A stretch of 64,000 bases of DNA from Shinisaurus crocodilurus. Its lineage: Eukaryota; Chordata; Lepidosauria; Squamata; Shinisauridae. The notes below the pieces were generated by a model that was given only the letters and a program-made list of their open reading frames with translations, was not told where the DNA came from and did not search any database. Every line of letters starts with the position of its first letter. Within the stretch, counting starts at the first letter, position 1. This document shows, one piece after another, positions 51,600 through 62,860 of this stretch. A program made the position numbers and the translations under genes. The DNA lies in the NCBI GenBank assembly GCA_021292165.1, contig CM037876.1, forward strand, positions 316,600,776-316,664,775. Direction: 5' to 3'.

Positions 51600-51945
51600 G
51601 AGCCAGGAGATGCTGGTTCAGAATTCACCCTGTGGCCACACCCCCTTCCCCTGGCCTCACCCCCTTTTGCCCCGACCGCCAATCATTTGGTGGTTTCCCA
51701 GATTTTGAATGTTTTCTTCCCCCCTCCCCTCCCCATTCTGAAACACTGAAATGCCTCTCCTACCGCTTAGCCCCGCTGGCAGTAAGAGTTTTAAGCTAAA
51801 ATACGCCGGTATTTTTGGTGTTGATGGCCTTGCCCTTTTGCCTTTGGTCCTGCCCACCACTGGAATGTGGCCCCTGCGAGCTTCTCCAAAAATGAAGTTG
51901 GCCCTCGGGAGGAAAGTGGTTCAACACCCCAGACCTAGGGGGACA
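51600..51945. mobile_element. Charlie-like hAT fragment (family D)
   Basis: 'tgaaatgcctctcctaccgc', 'aaatacgccggtatttttgg', 'tcctgcccaccactggaatg', 'tggttcaacaccccagacct': the same string as 32,937-33,225. The right end 'ggttcaacacccc' is the reverse of the 'ggggtgctgaacc' start at 4,684. Confidence 0.65.
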
Positions 51946-52895
51946 TGCATCTCAGAGCAGAAGAGGAGGGGTGTTATGGTCCCAGGAAAAATGCCCCACC
52001 CCACCCGTGCCAGGCGACTCGGAAATGGACCAAGAGGAACCTGGGCTCTCAGGGGAGATGTCCATGGGCCCATGCCCAGGGGAAGAGAGGAGTCCCGCCT
52101 CTGCGATGGAGGGTGAGCAGCCACCAAGCCCCTGAGAGACAGGCCAGGACCATCGCTGTGAGAAGCGCTCAGTTGCAGAGGAAGTTTCCTCGTGAGCAGG
52201 GCCCTCGGCCTCGGGAGGAGGACTTCTTCCAGCAGCCTTTGATGCTGAAGCCTCTGATGTGCTGCCCCTGAGCCCTGGGCAGGGTGCTGGAAGTTCTAGT
52301 TTATAAGCTTCTGTCCTCAGCAGGAAGAACTACTGGAATATTGTCCTTCACCAGCCTTTTCCCCTGACCTTGTTGCCTTGCATTCCTCATACTCCTGCTG
52401 CTGGACCTCCTGTGAGTACACCCTGGATTGCTTTCCAACGTTGTGTTTTGACTCTTTCTTGCCTGGTCCTGTACTCCTTGTGTGCCGCTGCCCTCACCTG
52501 TCCCTAATAGCTGGCACTCAGGCAAGAGCATCTCACTCTCTGGCATGCCCTCCCGCTATCTTCTTACAGGTGCCCCGTGCAAGGCTGATCCACCCGATGC
52601 TGTCAGACGCTTTAGTTACAGGACCACACTTCCCTGTGTGGAAATGCAAAGGCATCTCGGAAATCTAAGTTTGGCATGCAGGCCTCAGCTCTGCAGCTGA
52701 TCAGGGGTTACGCTGTCATTTACTTCCTTGTTCTGTGGAGAGAGCTGCAGAGTCACATCACAATCTCTGAGGGAGGGAAGGAGAGGGAACACTGGGCCAT
52801 TGTTATTCACAGCGGAGAGGCATCCTCCCGAAGCTTACTTCAGAGTCTGTCCTTCCGCAGTACCAGCTAATGTGAATGATCGTGGGGGCTGGTGA
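51946..52895. other. Unassigned stretch
   Basis: No gene recognised. Pyrimidine-rich words near 52,320-52,640 ('ctggattgctttccaacgtt', 'ttcttgcctggtcctgtact') resemble sequence near 48,600 and may be an old LTR or retroposon. Confidence 0.3.
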
Positions 52896-52898
52896 GAA

Positions 52899-53078
52899 AG
52901 GGCCATGGCTCAGCAGCAGAGCACATGCCTTGCAAGCGGAACGTCCCAGGTTCAGTCCTTGGCATCCCCAGCTAAAAGATTCGGGCAGCCACTGTTGGTG
53001 AAGTCCCCTCTCTCCCCGAGACCCTGGGACAGGTGGAGCAGTTGGCTGCCTGAATATTAGGCAGCTCTCTGCAAGGCA
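52899..53078 (+). mobile_element. tRNA-derived SINE (plus)
   Basis: The box A-like 'catggctcagcagcagagca' and box B-like 'ggttcagtcctt' have tRNA spacing. Then 'ggcatccccagctaaaagat', 'ccctgggacaggtggagcag' and 'aatattaggcagctctctgc'. Same family as 38,977-39,142, here with the promoter half. Confidence 0.8.
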
Positions 53079-54292
53079 TTGGCTAAAGCTGGAGCAAGGA
53101 GAAGAGAGGAGTGGAAACAAGACCAATGAAGGAGGAGGAAAACGACAAAAAGCATACATGTTTTGTTGCCATGCTATGCAGCAGTAAGAACGGACGCCAG
53201 ATATGTTGCATCATGTGACCAAAGGCCGTCTCCTTGACCCTCTGCATGCAATGATGGGCTGCCCTCTTTCCATGAGGAGAGACACACACTCTGCCTCTGC
53301 TCACTTCCTTATAAGTATTTTACTTCCTTCTTAGTAATGTACACACACTTGACACATTCATCCCTTACATATTCCAGGACTTATATGGATGGTGGCCAGA
53401 CACAGAGTCCTTGGAGCATCTCAAGTGAGGTTCATGCCTGGGAGGACCAGGGGGATTGGAGATGCAGTCAAAGCCAGAGTGGGGGACAACCTTAAATAAG
53501 GTTCATGCCCATGCATGCCCCCCATCACTTTCATGATGAAGCTCAGAGTCCGTTAAGTTCCAAATAGCATCTTCTGTTAGATTACCTTCGATCTCCATAT
53601 CGTGACAGATTTACCTCTGCTTGGAATTTTTATATTCTCCAACTCTCCTTTTTGGAGCTGAAGGTGGAGCAGTTGGGGAAATAGCTTGATGAATTCTCCC
53701 TATGGAGAATTGGGTGGACGGTTATGCCCCATGATGGACTAAAATGGTTTACATTTAATAGGGATGTGCAGATTTTCTATCAAGGACAAGAAATTTTCCC
53801 AGGCTCATCAAAATTGAATGCTTCCACATCCAGATCCTCATTCTGCCTGCACCCAACTGAGTATGCCTCCATCAAGATCTAGAACAGCGGTGAGCAACAT
53901 GCAGCCTGCGGGCACATGTCCCCCCCCCTGCATCCTCCTGTGTGCCCCTTGTAGCTTCTTTGCAAGCTAAACTTTGCCTTTCTAAGACTCCGTAGCACTT
54001 CACCACTGTTGGGGAAGTGGCAGGGGTGCAGCCCATGGGAGGATATTGGAATGGAAAAGGCCTCTGGGCCCTCCAAGGCTGCCCACCCCAATTTAGAGGG
54101 AGCTTTGCATCTGGTGACTTAGGTCTAGAAGAATCCAGGCATTCCTTCCCAACCATTTCCAGAAGTTTCAGAACCATGGAGAGTTCCATGGTAGAAGTCT
54201 AGCAAGGTCTGAAGACAAGGTTCAAGACTCAGCCTGCCCTATTAACAGTTTTTATGAATGCATAAAATGATATATAACATAACACCCTAGGA
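53079..54292. other. Unassigned stretch
   Basis: 53,755 'aatagggatgtgcagatttt' and 53,884 'agcggtgagcaacatgcagc' are hAT-like starts, but I could not delimit either element. No coding region recognised. Confidence 0.35.
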
Positions 54293-55635
54293 AAGGGGTC
54301 CCCAACCTTTTTGGGCCTGTGAGCACTTTGGGGGGGTTTGGGAAACTGCTGTAGGCACCACCACAAAATGGCTCCCACAGAGGACGTGGTAAGTCACCTA
54401 ATGCCTGCTGTGGGCACCTGGCTAGTCACAAAGAACAAGCGACTCACCCAAGAAACTGAGAACAAGCAGAGGTAGAGTCTGCACTCCAAAGCCAATCCAT
54501 ATGTTTGCCCCCCACAGAAGCACAACAAAATACCCATTTCACAGAAGGTGAACTGGTGAGGCTGAGAGACAATCCATCTTTTGCCAGAGATCCATCCCCT
54601 CCACCCACTCTCTCAAACACACATACCAGTTCCTGTGCTCACCTATACCCGTTCTTCCTTTTCCAAGCTTGCAATCCTATGCGGGCTTACATGGAAATCA
54701 GTGGGACTTACTTCTCAGAAGGCCTACATAGGATTTCTCCGGTCCTCCTAGGCACACAAGAACAGATCTTCCCCAGCCCCAACAAAAATTTTAAAAAAGT
54801 TTTCCCTACCTTGACCTCAGGCTCAGCCACTCTGCCCCCCCCCCCCGTGCCCCTGCCTCTCTCTCTCTCTCTGCCATCAGAGCTCCCACCCGGGACAGTG
54901 GGGTGTGAAGAGTGTCGGAAGGGGCTGAGAAGGGAAGAGAAAAAGAGCAAGACCAGGAGCCAGAAGAGGGAGAGAAGCAGTGAGGAAAGTGGGGGGGAGA
55001 AAGAGCAAGGCCAAGGGAAGAGAGGGGGAAATATTGCGACCAGGGTGTACAGGGGAGAGAAAGAGCCAGGCTAGAGGCTAGTCTCATAGAGTTGGAAGGG
55101 GCCTACGAGGCCATCGAGCCCAACCCCCTGCTCAATGCAGGAAACTAGAGCAGGGGTCTCCCATCCAAGCAATAACCAGGCCTGACCCTGCTTAGCTTTC
55201 TACCCTCCTCAGGCAAGCTGTGATAAAAGGGTGAGAAGGGAGAGAAAGAGCCAGGCTACAGGCCAGGAAGAGAGAGGAAGAAGTAGGCTGGGCAATGGAG
55301 AGGAACAGTGAGGCAGGGGTGGGTGGGAGAGAAAAACAGTGAGGGCACACAGGGATGGAGCGGAGAGAGCGCAAAGGGGAAAGGTCTGTGTGGGCAGAAG
55401 AGGCCTGGGCAGGGCCAGGGAGTGACACTTCCCTACTCATCATCCTGCCTGCAGAACAGCTGATCAGCAGCAAGTTCGGGAACAGGAAGGAGAACCTGCT
55501 GCCTGACATCTGTCAAGGTTTTTATTTAAAATATATATATTTTTTAAGGGGGCACAGAGTGGAGAGCTCCATGGGCACAGTGGGAGGTCCCCAAGGGTGC
55601 CCTTGCACCTAAGGGTGCCACATTGGAGACTCCAG
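54293..55635. mobile_element. Charlie-like hAT element with a 5S SINE insertion
   Basis: Starts 'aaggggtccccaacctttt' with 'gggcctgtgagcactttggg' and ends 'gccacattggagactccag'. Flanks 'ccctagga' (54,285) and 'gcttagga' (55,636) agree at 6 of 8. The interior is GA-rich low-complexity sequence with repeated 'gagagaaagagccaggct' words and encodes no transposase. A minus-strand 5S SINE is inserted at 55,084-55,220. Confidence 0.65.
55084..55220 (-). mobile_element. 5S-rRNA-derived SINE (minus), 5' truncated
   Basis: Tail 'tcatagagttggaaggggcc' to the 5S block 'aggcctgaccctgcttagct' in reverse. Lacks the outermost head. The tail uses the 'ggggcctacgaggcc' variant. Confidence 0.85.
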
Positions 55636-55639
55636 GCTT

Positions 55640-56060
55640 AGGATGGTAGCCAATCCAGCATTCCCCTTTGGCTGATAAGTTCCCTGATCTTAGATACATG
55701 TAAGCATTTGACAAACGAGAACCACATGGTGGCTTTTTTGAATCAACATGCAAAAAAAAGGGGGCGGAGGGAACCAAGCAAGGAAGTTGGGAAAGTGCTC
55801 ATTGCTTGGATGAGCAACAACTTCCCAGACAGGAGACTCTCCCCTGTTAATTACGTTTGATAATTGGTTGTAACGTGACTGAAGAAGCCCTGCGCTGGGA
55901 CAGCGTCACACAAAGGGGGATCTCAGATGCAAGGCCTTAAATGGTTGCCTGTAGAAGCCCCAACAAAGACGTAGGAGCAGGTTGTGAAAGGCAAACCCAT
56001 CCAGTCATCTCTGAGGGATGCACTGCGTTAACAGAACTCTTTAATCATATCCTGCTCGAT
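55640..56060. other. Unassigned stretch
   Basis: No gene or repeat recognised. Confidence 0.35.
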
Positions 56061-56066
56061 CCATCA

Positions 56067-56480
56067 GGCATTGCATTTCATTTCATTTCATTTCATTTAT
56101 TTCATTTATATACCGCCCCATAGCCGAAGCTCTCTGGGCGGTTCACAATAGATTATACATAAAAACAACAATAACATACAAAATAGTTTAAAAGATTAAA
56201 AACCAATTAAAAAACAACAACAGAGTTTAAAATAACAATAAAAAAACTAATAAAACTGAGCCTACAGGTGACAACCCCCCCCCCCATGCTATTCCGAGCT
56301 CCTAACTATTAAATGCCTTGGCATAGAGGGAAGTCTTAACCTGGCACTGAAAAGATAGTAAGGTTGAAGCCAGGCGGGTCTCAGTGGGGAGCTTGTTCCA
56401 CAATTGGGGGGCTACCACCGAGAAGGCCCTCCTCCTCGTTGCCACCTCGTTGCCACCTTCATCTTCATAGCAGCCACCTT
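56067..56480 (-). mobile_element. L2-related LINE 3' end (minus)
   Basis: An (ATTTC)n run at 56,074-56,098, then 'tataccgccccatagccgaa', 'gctctctgggcggttcacaa', and in reverse the C-terminal region 'agtcttaacctggcactgaa', 'gttccacaattggggggcta', 'ccaccgagaaggccctcctc'. Close to the 26,573-27,085 subfamily. Confidence 0.75.
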
Positions 56481-56559
56481 TGCAGGCGGCCTCAGTTAAC
56501 TTGCTTAAATGGGAGTAATGAATACAAATCCAAACAAATACCCTGATGAGGCCTGAACT

Positions 56560-56860
56560 GAGAGTGACTAACCAGGGTAGAGATCTTGGAGGTCATGAGG
56601 GAGAGCAAGATGAAAATGTCAACACAGCAGGCCAGGCGGCCCACTGTGGGAAAGGCAAACTTGTGCGACGGATTATTTGGAAAGGGGTTGGGAAATAAAT
56701 CACCCAGAGTATCAGCATGCCCTCCTCCAAATCGACGATGCAGACACATTCGGAATACCGCGTGCAGTTCTGATGGCCCCATCACAAAAAGCCCACAGTA
56801 GAGCGGCGAAGGCTAAGTAAAGGGCAACCGAAGTACCCAGGTGTTTGGAGCACCTTCCCT
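56560..56860 (+). pseudogene. CR1 LINE ORF2 fragment (plus)
   Basis: 'gatgaaaatgtcaacacagc' encodes MKMSTQQA, then GKANLCDGLF. The downstream 'acattcggaataccgcgtgc' matches the 'YCVQFWSP' region. Frames are broken. A CR1 RT C-terminal relic. Confidence 0.6.
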
Positions 56861-57012
56861 ATATAAGAAAGGCTAAAACACATCAGGCATTTTAATTTTG
56901 GGGGGCGGGGGTGCCTGAGATGAACATGTTAAAGGTTCTTCTCAGCCCTGGTGCCCTCCAGATGGACATGGTGGGAGTTGTACTCCCACACATCTGGGGA
57001 CTGCTGGATGGA

Positions 57013-57350
57013 ACAACCTACAGCAGTGTTCTCCGACCTTGGGTCCCCAGATGTTTTTGGCCTACAACTCCCAGCATGCCCCAGCCAGCGTAGCTGGCTG
57101 GGGCATGCTGGGAGTTGTAGGCCAAAAACATCTGGGGAACCAAGGTTGGAGAACACTGATCTACAGGTTCAGAGGCAATGCAGCATGTACATCAGTTGCT
57201 AGGGAGCAACAGCCTCAGTTAGTTCTTGCCCCAGTGTCCTGCTGGTGGGCTTCCTGGGGGCACCTGATTGGCTGCTGTGGGAAGCAGGATGCTGGACAGA
57301 CGGTGGACCTGTGGTCTGATCTGGCTTCAGGGCTCTTTGGCTGTTCTTAA
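57013..57350 (+). mobile_element. CR1 LINE 3' UTR (plus), split by a family A MITE
   Basis: 'acctacag' continues, after the MITE, as 'gttcagaggcaatgcagcat', 'gttgctagggagcaacagcc', 'gtcctgctggtgggcttcct', 'gcaggatgctggacagacgg', which is a CR1 3' UTR. Confidence 0.75.
57024..57158. mobile_element. Palindromic hAT MITE (family A)
   Basis: 135 bp, CAGTGTTCTCCGACC to GGTTGGAGAACACTG. Flanks 'acctacag' and 'atctacag' agree at 7 of 8. A family E fragment (56,946-57,000, 'ctggtgccctccagatggac') lies just upstream. Confidence 0.92.
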
Positions 57351-57583
57351 AAGAGCGAGACTCTTCTTGCTTTCTGAATGCCCCTGCAGTCAGTGTGCAG
57401 TCGGGGAGAGTCTGCACCATTCCCCAGGCTCCAGAGAAGGACGGGAGCGCTTCCTGGTGTTGTGATGGGCCTTGAAGGAACTCAGAAAACATGTCTCCAA
57501 AGTTAGTGTGACAGGGAAGCCACCTTGAGAGGTTTCTACCCTTAAAGGTGGCCTAAAAATAATTTTAAATAAAATAGAATAAA

Positions 57584-57608
57584 TCACACACACACACACA
57601 CACACACA
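57584..57608. repeat. (CA)n microsatellite
   Basis: About 12 CA units. Confidence 0.92.
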
Positions 57609-57734
57609 ATTGCCAGTTCTCAGCTGGAGCAGAAGGGAAAATTCCCTCCAGCAGTTGCACAGCCTTTGGGAGCACTCTGAGCGAGTGCAATAGGCGCACC
57701 CACCATGCCCCATACTAGGGTGGAGAGATACTAG

Positions 57735-58063
57735 GGTGGAGAAGGGATGTCACACAGAGGAGGGCAAAGATCTCTTCTCGATCATCCCAGTTTGCAGGAC
57801 ACGGAATAATGGGCTCAAGTTACAGGAACCCAGATTCCACCTAAACATCAGGAAAAATTTCCTGACTGTCAGAGCAATAAGACAATGGAATCAACTACCT
57901 AGGGAGGTGGTGGGCTCTCCCAGTCTGGAGGCATTCAAGGTGCGGCTGGACAGACATCTGTCAGGGATGCTTTGACCTGGATTCCTGCATTGAGCAGGGG
58001 GTTGGACTCGATGGCCTTGTGGGCCCCTTCCAACTCTACTTTTCTATAATTCTATGATTCTGT
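57735..58063 (+). mobile_element. CR1 LINE 3' end (plus)
   Basis: 'gggatgtcacacagaggagg', 'agtttgcaggacacggaata' and an open ORF2 end (YRNPRFHLNIRKNFLTVRAI-like, QWNQLPREVVGSPSLEAFKV, RLDRHLSGML) up to 57,975, then 'cagggggttggactcgatgg' and 'attctatgattctg'. The better-preserved end of the same subfamily is at 63,640-64,000. Confidence 0.88.
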
Positions 58064-58757
58064 GATAGGGCCCCACTGTTGTGCTGGGCCTCAGAGGTGC
58101 TCAAGGCCCGCTGGGTATGGCAGAGACAAGAACATTCTTTGGCAAGTACGCATTTTGGCTGACTACCATGGAAAGCCCAAATGTGCGGAGTCCTTATCCT
58201 GCCCCTTCATTGTCTGCTCTACAGAGGTCACTCAGACTTCCATACGGGCTTTCATGCTCACTGGAGACACAGGCATGCACAGAAGTTGCTATTTGTGTCC
58301 ATAGAGAGACATGGTCCATGCACCCGTTCCTTTTCCAGGTAGCCATCACAGATTCAGAACACATCATTCACAAACGTTGTGCTTCACAGTTTCATACTAT
58401 TCCCCCATGCAACAATTTGGTGCAACCCTTTCCAAAGTTTCTATCTTAAGGCAACCATTCTCCGCAATGATCTCTCTGCCAATGAATCCCTGGGCGCATG
58501 CCACACATCCTGCCAAGTGCTGTAAAAGATTCTGGGCAGTGTACTAGAGTACACATTCAGCTCATGTGCAAACCTGGCCAGGAACTCATCAATGCTTCCC
58601 CCCTCCTCCATGAACTGCAGGTACGCCATAGAAACATCCAACACTTCCCTGCAGTGCCACAATGCATGGGAAGGAAGATCGGTACAGATAGGCAAGTTCA
58701 TTGACCTAGTGGAACGTGTCATATTATTCCCAGTGCAAAGATAAGGAAATGAGATCA
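58064..58757. other. Single-copy-looking DNA
   Basis: A minus-strand 105-codon frame (58,758-58,441) reads VLDVSMAYLQFMEEGGSIDE, FLARFAHELNVYSST, which vaguely resembles a retrotransposon gag-like segment. The evidence is too thin to call a gene. Confidence 0.3.
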
Positions 58758-58758
58758 A

Positions 58759-59286
58759 GAGCAGGGTGAGGCCTAGTTATTACTTGGATTTGTATCTTAC
58801 TGGCTGGCAGTAATGCATACATCACTACTATGGTGGCAAAATTTGCTCTGGCTGCATATAAGCTAAGAGCGAGGCATCAAATGGGGATGATGAAGACATA
58901 TGACCCTGGGAGTTTTTAATTGACAGGATTGTGATTTTATATTTTTGTATTTGTATAGTTGAGTATTACATATACACCACCAGTGTTTGATTCTGAATTT
59001 ATCATTAATATTCTATTTTTAATTGTTTGTATTTCACTCATTTAATCATATCACAGGATCTCAGGATTCTGATGAATGTTTTCCCTTTCACTTGTATTTA
59101 TTTGTTTATGTTTTGTTCTATCATATTGAGATTGTGACGGCTTGTAGCTTTTAGCAATAAACATTCATTCATTCATTCATTCACTTGGATGGGAGACCCC
59201 CTCCTCTAGTTTCCCGCATTGAGCAGGGGATTGGACTCGATGGCGTTGTAGGCCCCTTCCAACTCTATGATCTATGGAATCTATGA
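58759..59286 (+). mobile_element. 5S-rRNA-derived SINE split by a retroposon
   Basis: The left part 58,759-58,789 ('gagcagggtgaggcctagtt', 'attacttggat') and the right part 59,183-59,286 ('acttggatgggagacc', CR1-like tail) are separated by 393 bp and share the duplicated 'acttggat'. 5' truncated. Confidence 0.85.
58790..59182 (+). mobile_element. Non-LTR retroposon with (ATTC)n tail, inserted in a 5S SINE
   Basis: 393 bp bounded by the TSD 'acttggat' (58,782-58,789 and 59,183-59,190). The 3' end is 'gacggcttgtagcttttagc', 'aataaac' and four ATTC units. There is no coding frame, so it is a 5'-truncated LINE end or a SINE. The family is not identified. A related end may be at 38,755-38,976. 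Confidence 0.8.
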
Positions 59287-59306
59287 AAAGTCACCACTGC
59301 AGACAG

Positions 59307-59447
59307 CCCTCATCATCATCATCAGGCGATCACTCGTGACCGAGTAAGATTGTCTTCCGGGATAAAAGGAGGAGATTCTAAAGAAGATTGTGTAGACTCT
59401 AGCGATGGGTCCGTAAGTGACTGTGGAGGCCAATTCTAGATCCACAC
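59307..59447 (-). mobile_element. LINE 3' end, same clade as 14,476-15,295 (minus)
   Basis: '(atc)4 aggcgatcactcgtgacc' through 'gtccgtaagtgactgtggag' to 'ctagatccacac': about 140 bp almost identical to 14,479-14,618. Truncated just inside the zinc-finger codons. Confidence 0.88.
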
Positions 59448-60780
59448 TGACCCTCTGTGTGCACCCTTTTCGTCAGAGCAAGACAAGTAAATAGCTCTGC
59501 CTTTCTGTTTTGTATTTTTATATCACCGCACTGCTAAGGAAGGCAAAAGCAGCTGCAGAATACTTTGCTTGAAGTACCATCCATTTCTCTTTCTTGCCTT
59601 CAAACAGGCCACATTGTGCTTCCACTCTATGGGACCTAAGCAAGGGTCGAATGTCTTCAGATTTAATTAACGGAGACAACGGTGAGGCTGCCGCGCCTTT
59701 TCTGTACCTAAATAAACGAAAGGACCTCTTGCTTACAAAGAACCATCAGCGCTACTGCAAGCTGTATTTTATGTGCAACAGCTGCCTCTGTTTCAAACAT
59801 TCCCTCCTAAGCAGGGAAGGACGAATATGGATTGGCCCTAATGAGATTCTTTTTTAACACCATGTAATAAGAGAAGGACTGCAGAATTAATTGCTTAATG
59901 CACAGCCTTCTCGTTTGCTTTCCTTAACTGCCATCTTGTTGTTTATATCACAAATTGTTTGGAAGAGGGTACAGCAACACCAAAGAAAGACTGCCATGGA
60001 ATAAATTCAGAAGAAAAAGAAGGAGGGGATGGGGGGGGGGCTCTCGATGAATCACAGCTCCTAAATGCTTGCCTGAATGAAAAGAGGAGTTGGGTGAGAG
60101 TAGTCGACAGCTGAAGAGAGGGATGCCACTGGCACGCTCGTCCAAATGTTGCCCCCAACCCCCCCCGAATGCCTCCCTTTTTGCCGTCCTCTGAATGGGG
60201 CAGCGAAATGGAGGAGAGGTCGGTGCATCCCTCCTGTGTCGTCATCACTCCGGTTCACTTTGCCAGAGGACCGGACGGCACCCTCGGCAGGCCCTCGGCA
60301 GCATTAGAATCGGGAACACAGGAAGCCGGCTTACACCGAGCCGGTCCATTCATCCATCTGGGTCAGTACAGGGATGGGTGAACCTATCAATTTTGCTTTC
60401 TCACACATTGTTGTTGTTGTTTTTTGTTTTAATCACAAGTTATTTCTCTGCCAGATATGAAGAACTTTTTGAATTTCGGTAAATTCGAATCCAGAACAAA
60501 CTGAAAAGAAATTCTCACCCATCTGCACCAGCCAAAGGCAAGAGGTACAGCTGCTCTCTGCATGGCGAGGACTATGATGTACCTGCCATATAGCTGTCAA
60601 AGCAGAGGAGTCTGTCAGAAAAAAAAGAGATGACAACCCTAATTTAGCAGTAACAGCACTGAATATACAGAGATTCAAACGCGGCCTTTTAAGAGCTAAG
60701 CAACAAAGTCCTTGGCCTGGATGGATGAATCTATCCATTTCAGTGACACCTACATTCAATTTAAAAAACAAAACGAACCC
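59448..60780. other. Mostly single-copy DNA; possible conserved element
   Basis: 59,580-59,880 has an uninterrupted 87-codon plus-strand frame and homeodomain-type words ('gatttaattaacgg', 'agaattaattgcttaatgc'). It could be a conserved non-coding block. I do not recognise a protein. 60,455-60,520 ('gaatttcggtaaattcgaat', 'aagaaattctcacc') is the old degenerate repeat. Confidence 0.35.
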
Positions 60781-60785
60781 TCAGG

Positions 60786-60882
60786 TCTCTTCCAGCCCTA
60801 ACTGGAGAAGCTGGCGGTTGAACCTGGGATCTTTTGCACACAAAGCAGGGGCTCTACCACAGAGCTACCCCTCTTCCCTCTC
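60786..60882 (-). mobile_element. tRNA-derived SINE fragment (minus)
   Basis: 'gcggttgaacctgggatctt', 'ttgcacacaaagcaggggct', 'ctaccacagagctacccctc' is the tRNA-like head in reverse with both pol III boxes. Confidence 0.72.
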
Positions 60883-61509
60883 CGCATTTGTTAGAGAGTT
60901 TCCCCTCCACCTCATCATCGAGACTGAGATGGGGTGCGATGAAACCAGTGGCCTTTAATTCCAAAGGGCTCACTTCACAGTAGAAAACCAGCAACTACTC
61001 GGGTTGTGCTTGGGGAATGCCATCCCCTGAAGCCAGGGCAGTGCATCCTAGGGGCCCCTTTGATGGAGAACACTGATTCCATATCCATTTCCCAAGAGCA
61101 TGCATCATGGAACCACATTTTTAAAGGGCATTTTCTGCTGTGTCCCTCACTTCAGAGGTACACCAAAAGAGTCAATGGATATGGGATTGTGAAAAGAAGA
61201 TCTTTCCAGGGCTTAATTAAGTCTGAAATGGTGGTCAATAGGATTGATTTTGGTAGAGGGTTTCCTTCAAAAGCCTGATTACCTACTTGTAATAAAGACA
61301 ATGACTTATCAATTGCATAAACAAACGGATCAGCAGGGAGCACAGACGATCAATCCACACTGGGTTCTGCACACCTTCCAAATATTTAGCATCATTTCTT
61401 CATGTTCTCTTTTGGAAATGTGTCACGTCAAGAGACCTGATAAACAGTCTCTGCAGGTGTGGAACTGATGCGGCCCCTTTTGCTCATGAATGGGCTCCAG
61501 AAGTCTGTG

Positions 61510-61612
61510 GCCTCCAGAGGTCTCAGACTAGAGTCCTTCCCAGCCCTAGGTGGAGATCCCAGGGGCTGGACACATGATGTCTGGCATGCACAGTTCTACC
61601 ACTCAGCCATGG
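61510..61612 (-). mobile_element. tRNA-derived SINE fragment (minus)
   Basis: 'ggggctggacacatgatgtc', 'tggcatgcacagttctacca', 'ctcagccatggct': the same head, more decayed. Confidence 0.6.
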
Positions 61613-61614
61613 CT

Positions 61615-61830
61615 GTTCCCACATAACATCCTCCCCACACATGTGAAGAGCAATCTTCAGAGGCTCTTCTCTGGGGATCTCTGTGCAGTGAGTAGTGACT
61701 GGGGAAAGGACCTTCTCAGTGCTGGTTCCCAGTTTGTGGAATGCTCTCTCCCAAGGGAAGCTCCAGGCAAAGTCCTCCATTTCCTAGGCCTTTTGAATGT
61801 TAAAACTTAATTTTTTATGCAGCGATGTGT
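61615..61830 (+). mobile_element. L2-related LINE C-terminus, old (plus)
   Basis: 'aaaggaccttctcagtgctg', 'gttcccagtttgtggaatgc', 'tctctcccaagggaagctcc' encodes a degenerate 'TFSVLVPSLWNALSQGKL'. Confidence 0.6.
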
Positions 61831-61999
61831 TATGAGGAGATATAGTTATAATCATCTGGCTGTGACTATGGTTCACAAGGAAGACCACAGCAGGCCCCAA
61901 ATAAGAGCTTGGGTGAGCTTGGGTTCGTGGGAGATGAACAGCCTCAGCAACCAGACTGGCACACAGGATGCAAATGAAGGCTTGAATGGAGAGTGACTG

Positions 62000-62860
62000 A
62001 GACCTAAGAAGCACGAATGGGCAGTGGCTGAGAGTTTTGCAATGATCAGATTAATGCACAAGGCCTCAAGGGACAGGAGAGACTTTCCTAAAAAGAACCT
62101 TAGAATAGGCCTGGCAAAAGGATGGCTTCCCCCAATAGAAAGATTCAACCAGAGACTTAAGCTCATCAAGGAGAACACACAAAAGGTTTTCCCCGTAGGC
62201 ACACAAAGGACAGAGTGATCAGCGGTGATTAAGACCATCAGGAGAACAAAGGAGACCCTTGCCCCCTCATGTAGCCTGGGACTCAGGGAAAGGTATAAGA
62301 ACCGGGGTTTGAGTAATGGGAAGGTGTGTTTTTTGGAGAGAGTCACCCTAAGTCATCCAGAGTGCTTGAGACACAGCCCTCTTGATCACCTCCTGCCTCT
62401 ACGGGACTACCACCAGGGAATCCACTGCAGGGACTGCTAACGGACAAGGTAGTAAACCGGAACTTCTTTCTCTAAGTATCCTTCTAGGCCAGGGCTCTCC
62501 AACCTTGGGTCCCTAGATGTTGCTGGACTACAGCTCCCAGAATCCCTTGCCATTAGCCATGCTGGCTGGGTATGCTGGGAGCTGTAGGCCAGCAACATCT
62601 GGGGACCCAAGGCTGGAGAGCCCTGTTCTAGACAAAAGTCTTTCTTCCACCCCCTTTCTGTCTGTTGGCTGCTAGGGCAAACAGGGACTCCTTCCTCTCC
62701 AAGAATATAGAGTGTATTTGAACAATAGTGTAAGGGTATATTTTTTTGTTGCCCGAAACCATTGGGTTTACTGTATCACCAAGAGGAAGACACTGTACCT
62801 GCTCTATATTTCATCTTTAATAAACAACTCTTTTGTTTCTTCCATCAGTGTGTGTTTGCC
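62000..62860 (+). other. Possible old LTR, interrupted by a hAT MITE
   Basis: A TATA-like 'ggtataagaacc' at 62,291 and a polyadenylation-like 'tttaataaacaactc' at 62,815 in the same orientation suggest a retroelement LTR. Termini and TSD are not visible, so this is tentative. Confidence 0.3.
62490..62625. mobile_element. Foldback hAT MITE (family B)
   Basis: 136 bp from CAGGGCTCTCCAACC to GGCTGGAGAGCCCTG. The arms pair through 'gatgttgctggactacagct'. TSD 'ttctaggc' / 'ttctagac' (62,482-62,489 and 62,626-62,633), 7 of 8. The asymmetric centre 'ttgccattagccatgctggc' distinguishes it from family A. Confidence 0.9.

Noticed and set aside
52899..52972. tRNA gene on the plus strand
   Set aside because: Arms do not pair as a functional tRNA, and the sequence continues into a SINE body.
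54505..55074. 189-codon plus-strand frame rich in Glu/Arg/Lys
   Set aside because: It falls in the GA-rich low-complexity interior of a Charlie-like element and is a composition artefact.
62000..62860. Firm LTR call
   Set aside because: TATA-like and AATAAA-like words are common by chance; without termini or a second copy it remains tentative.
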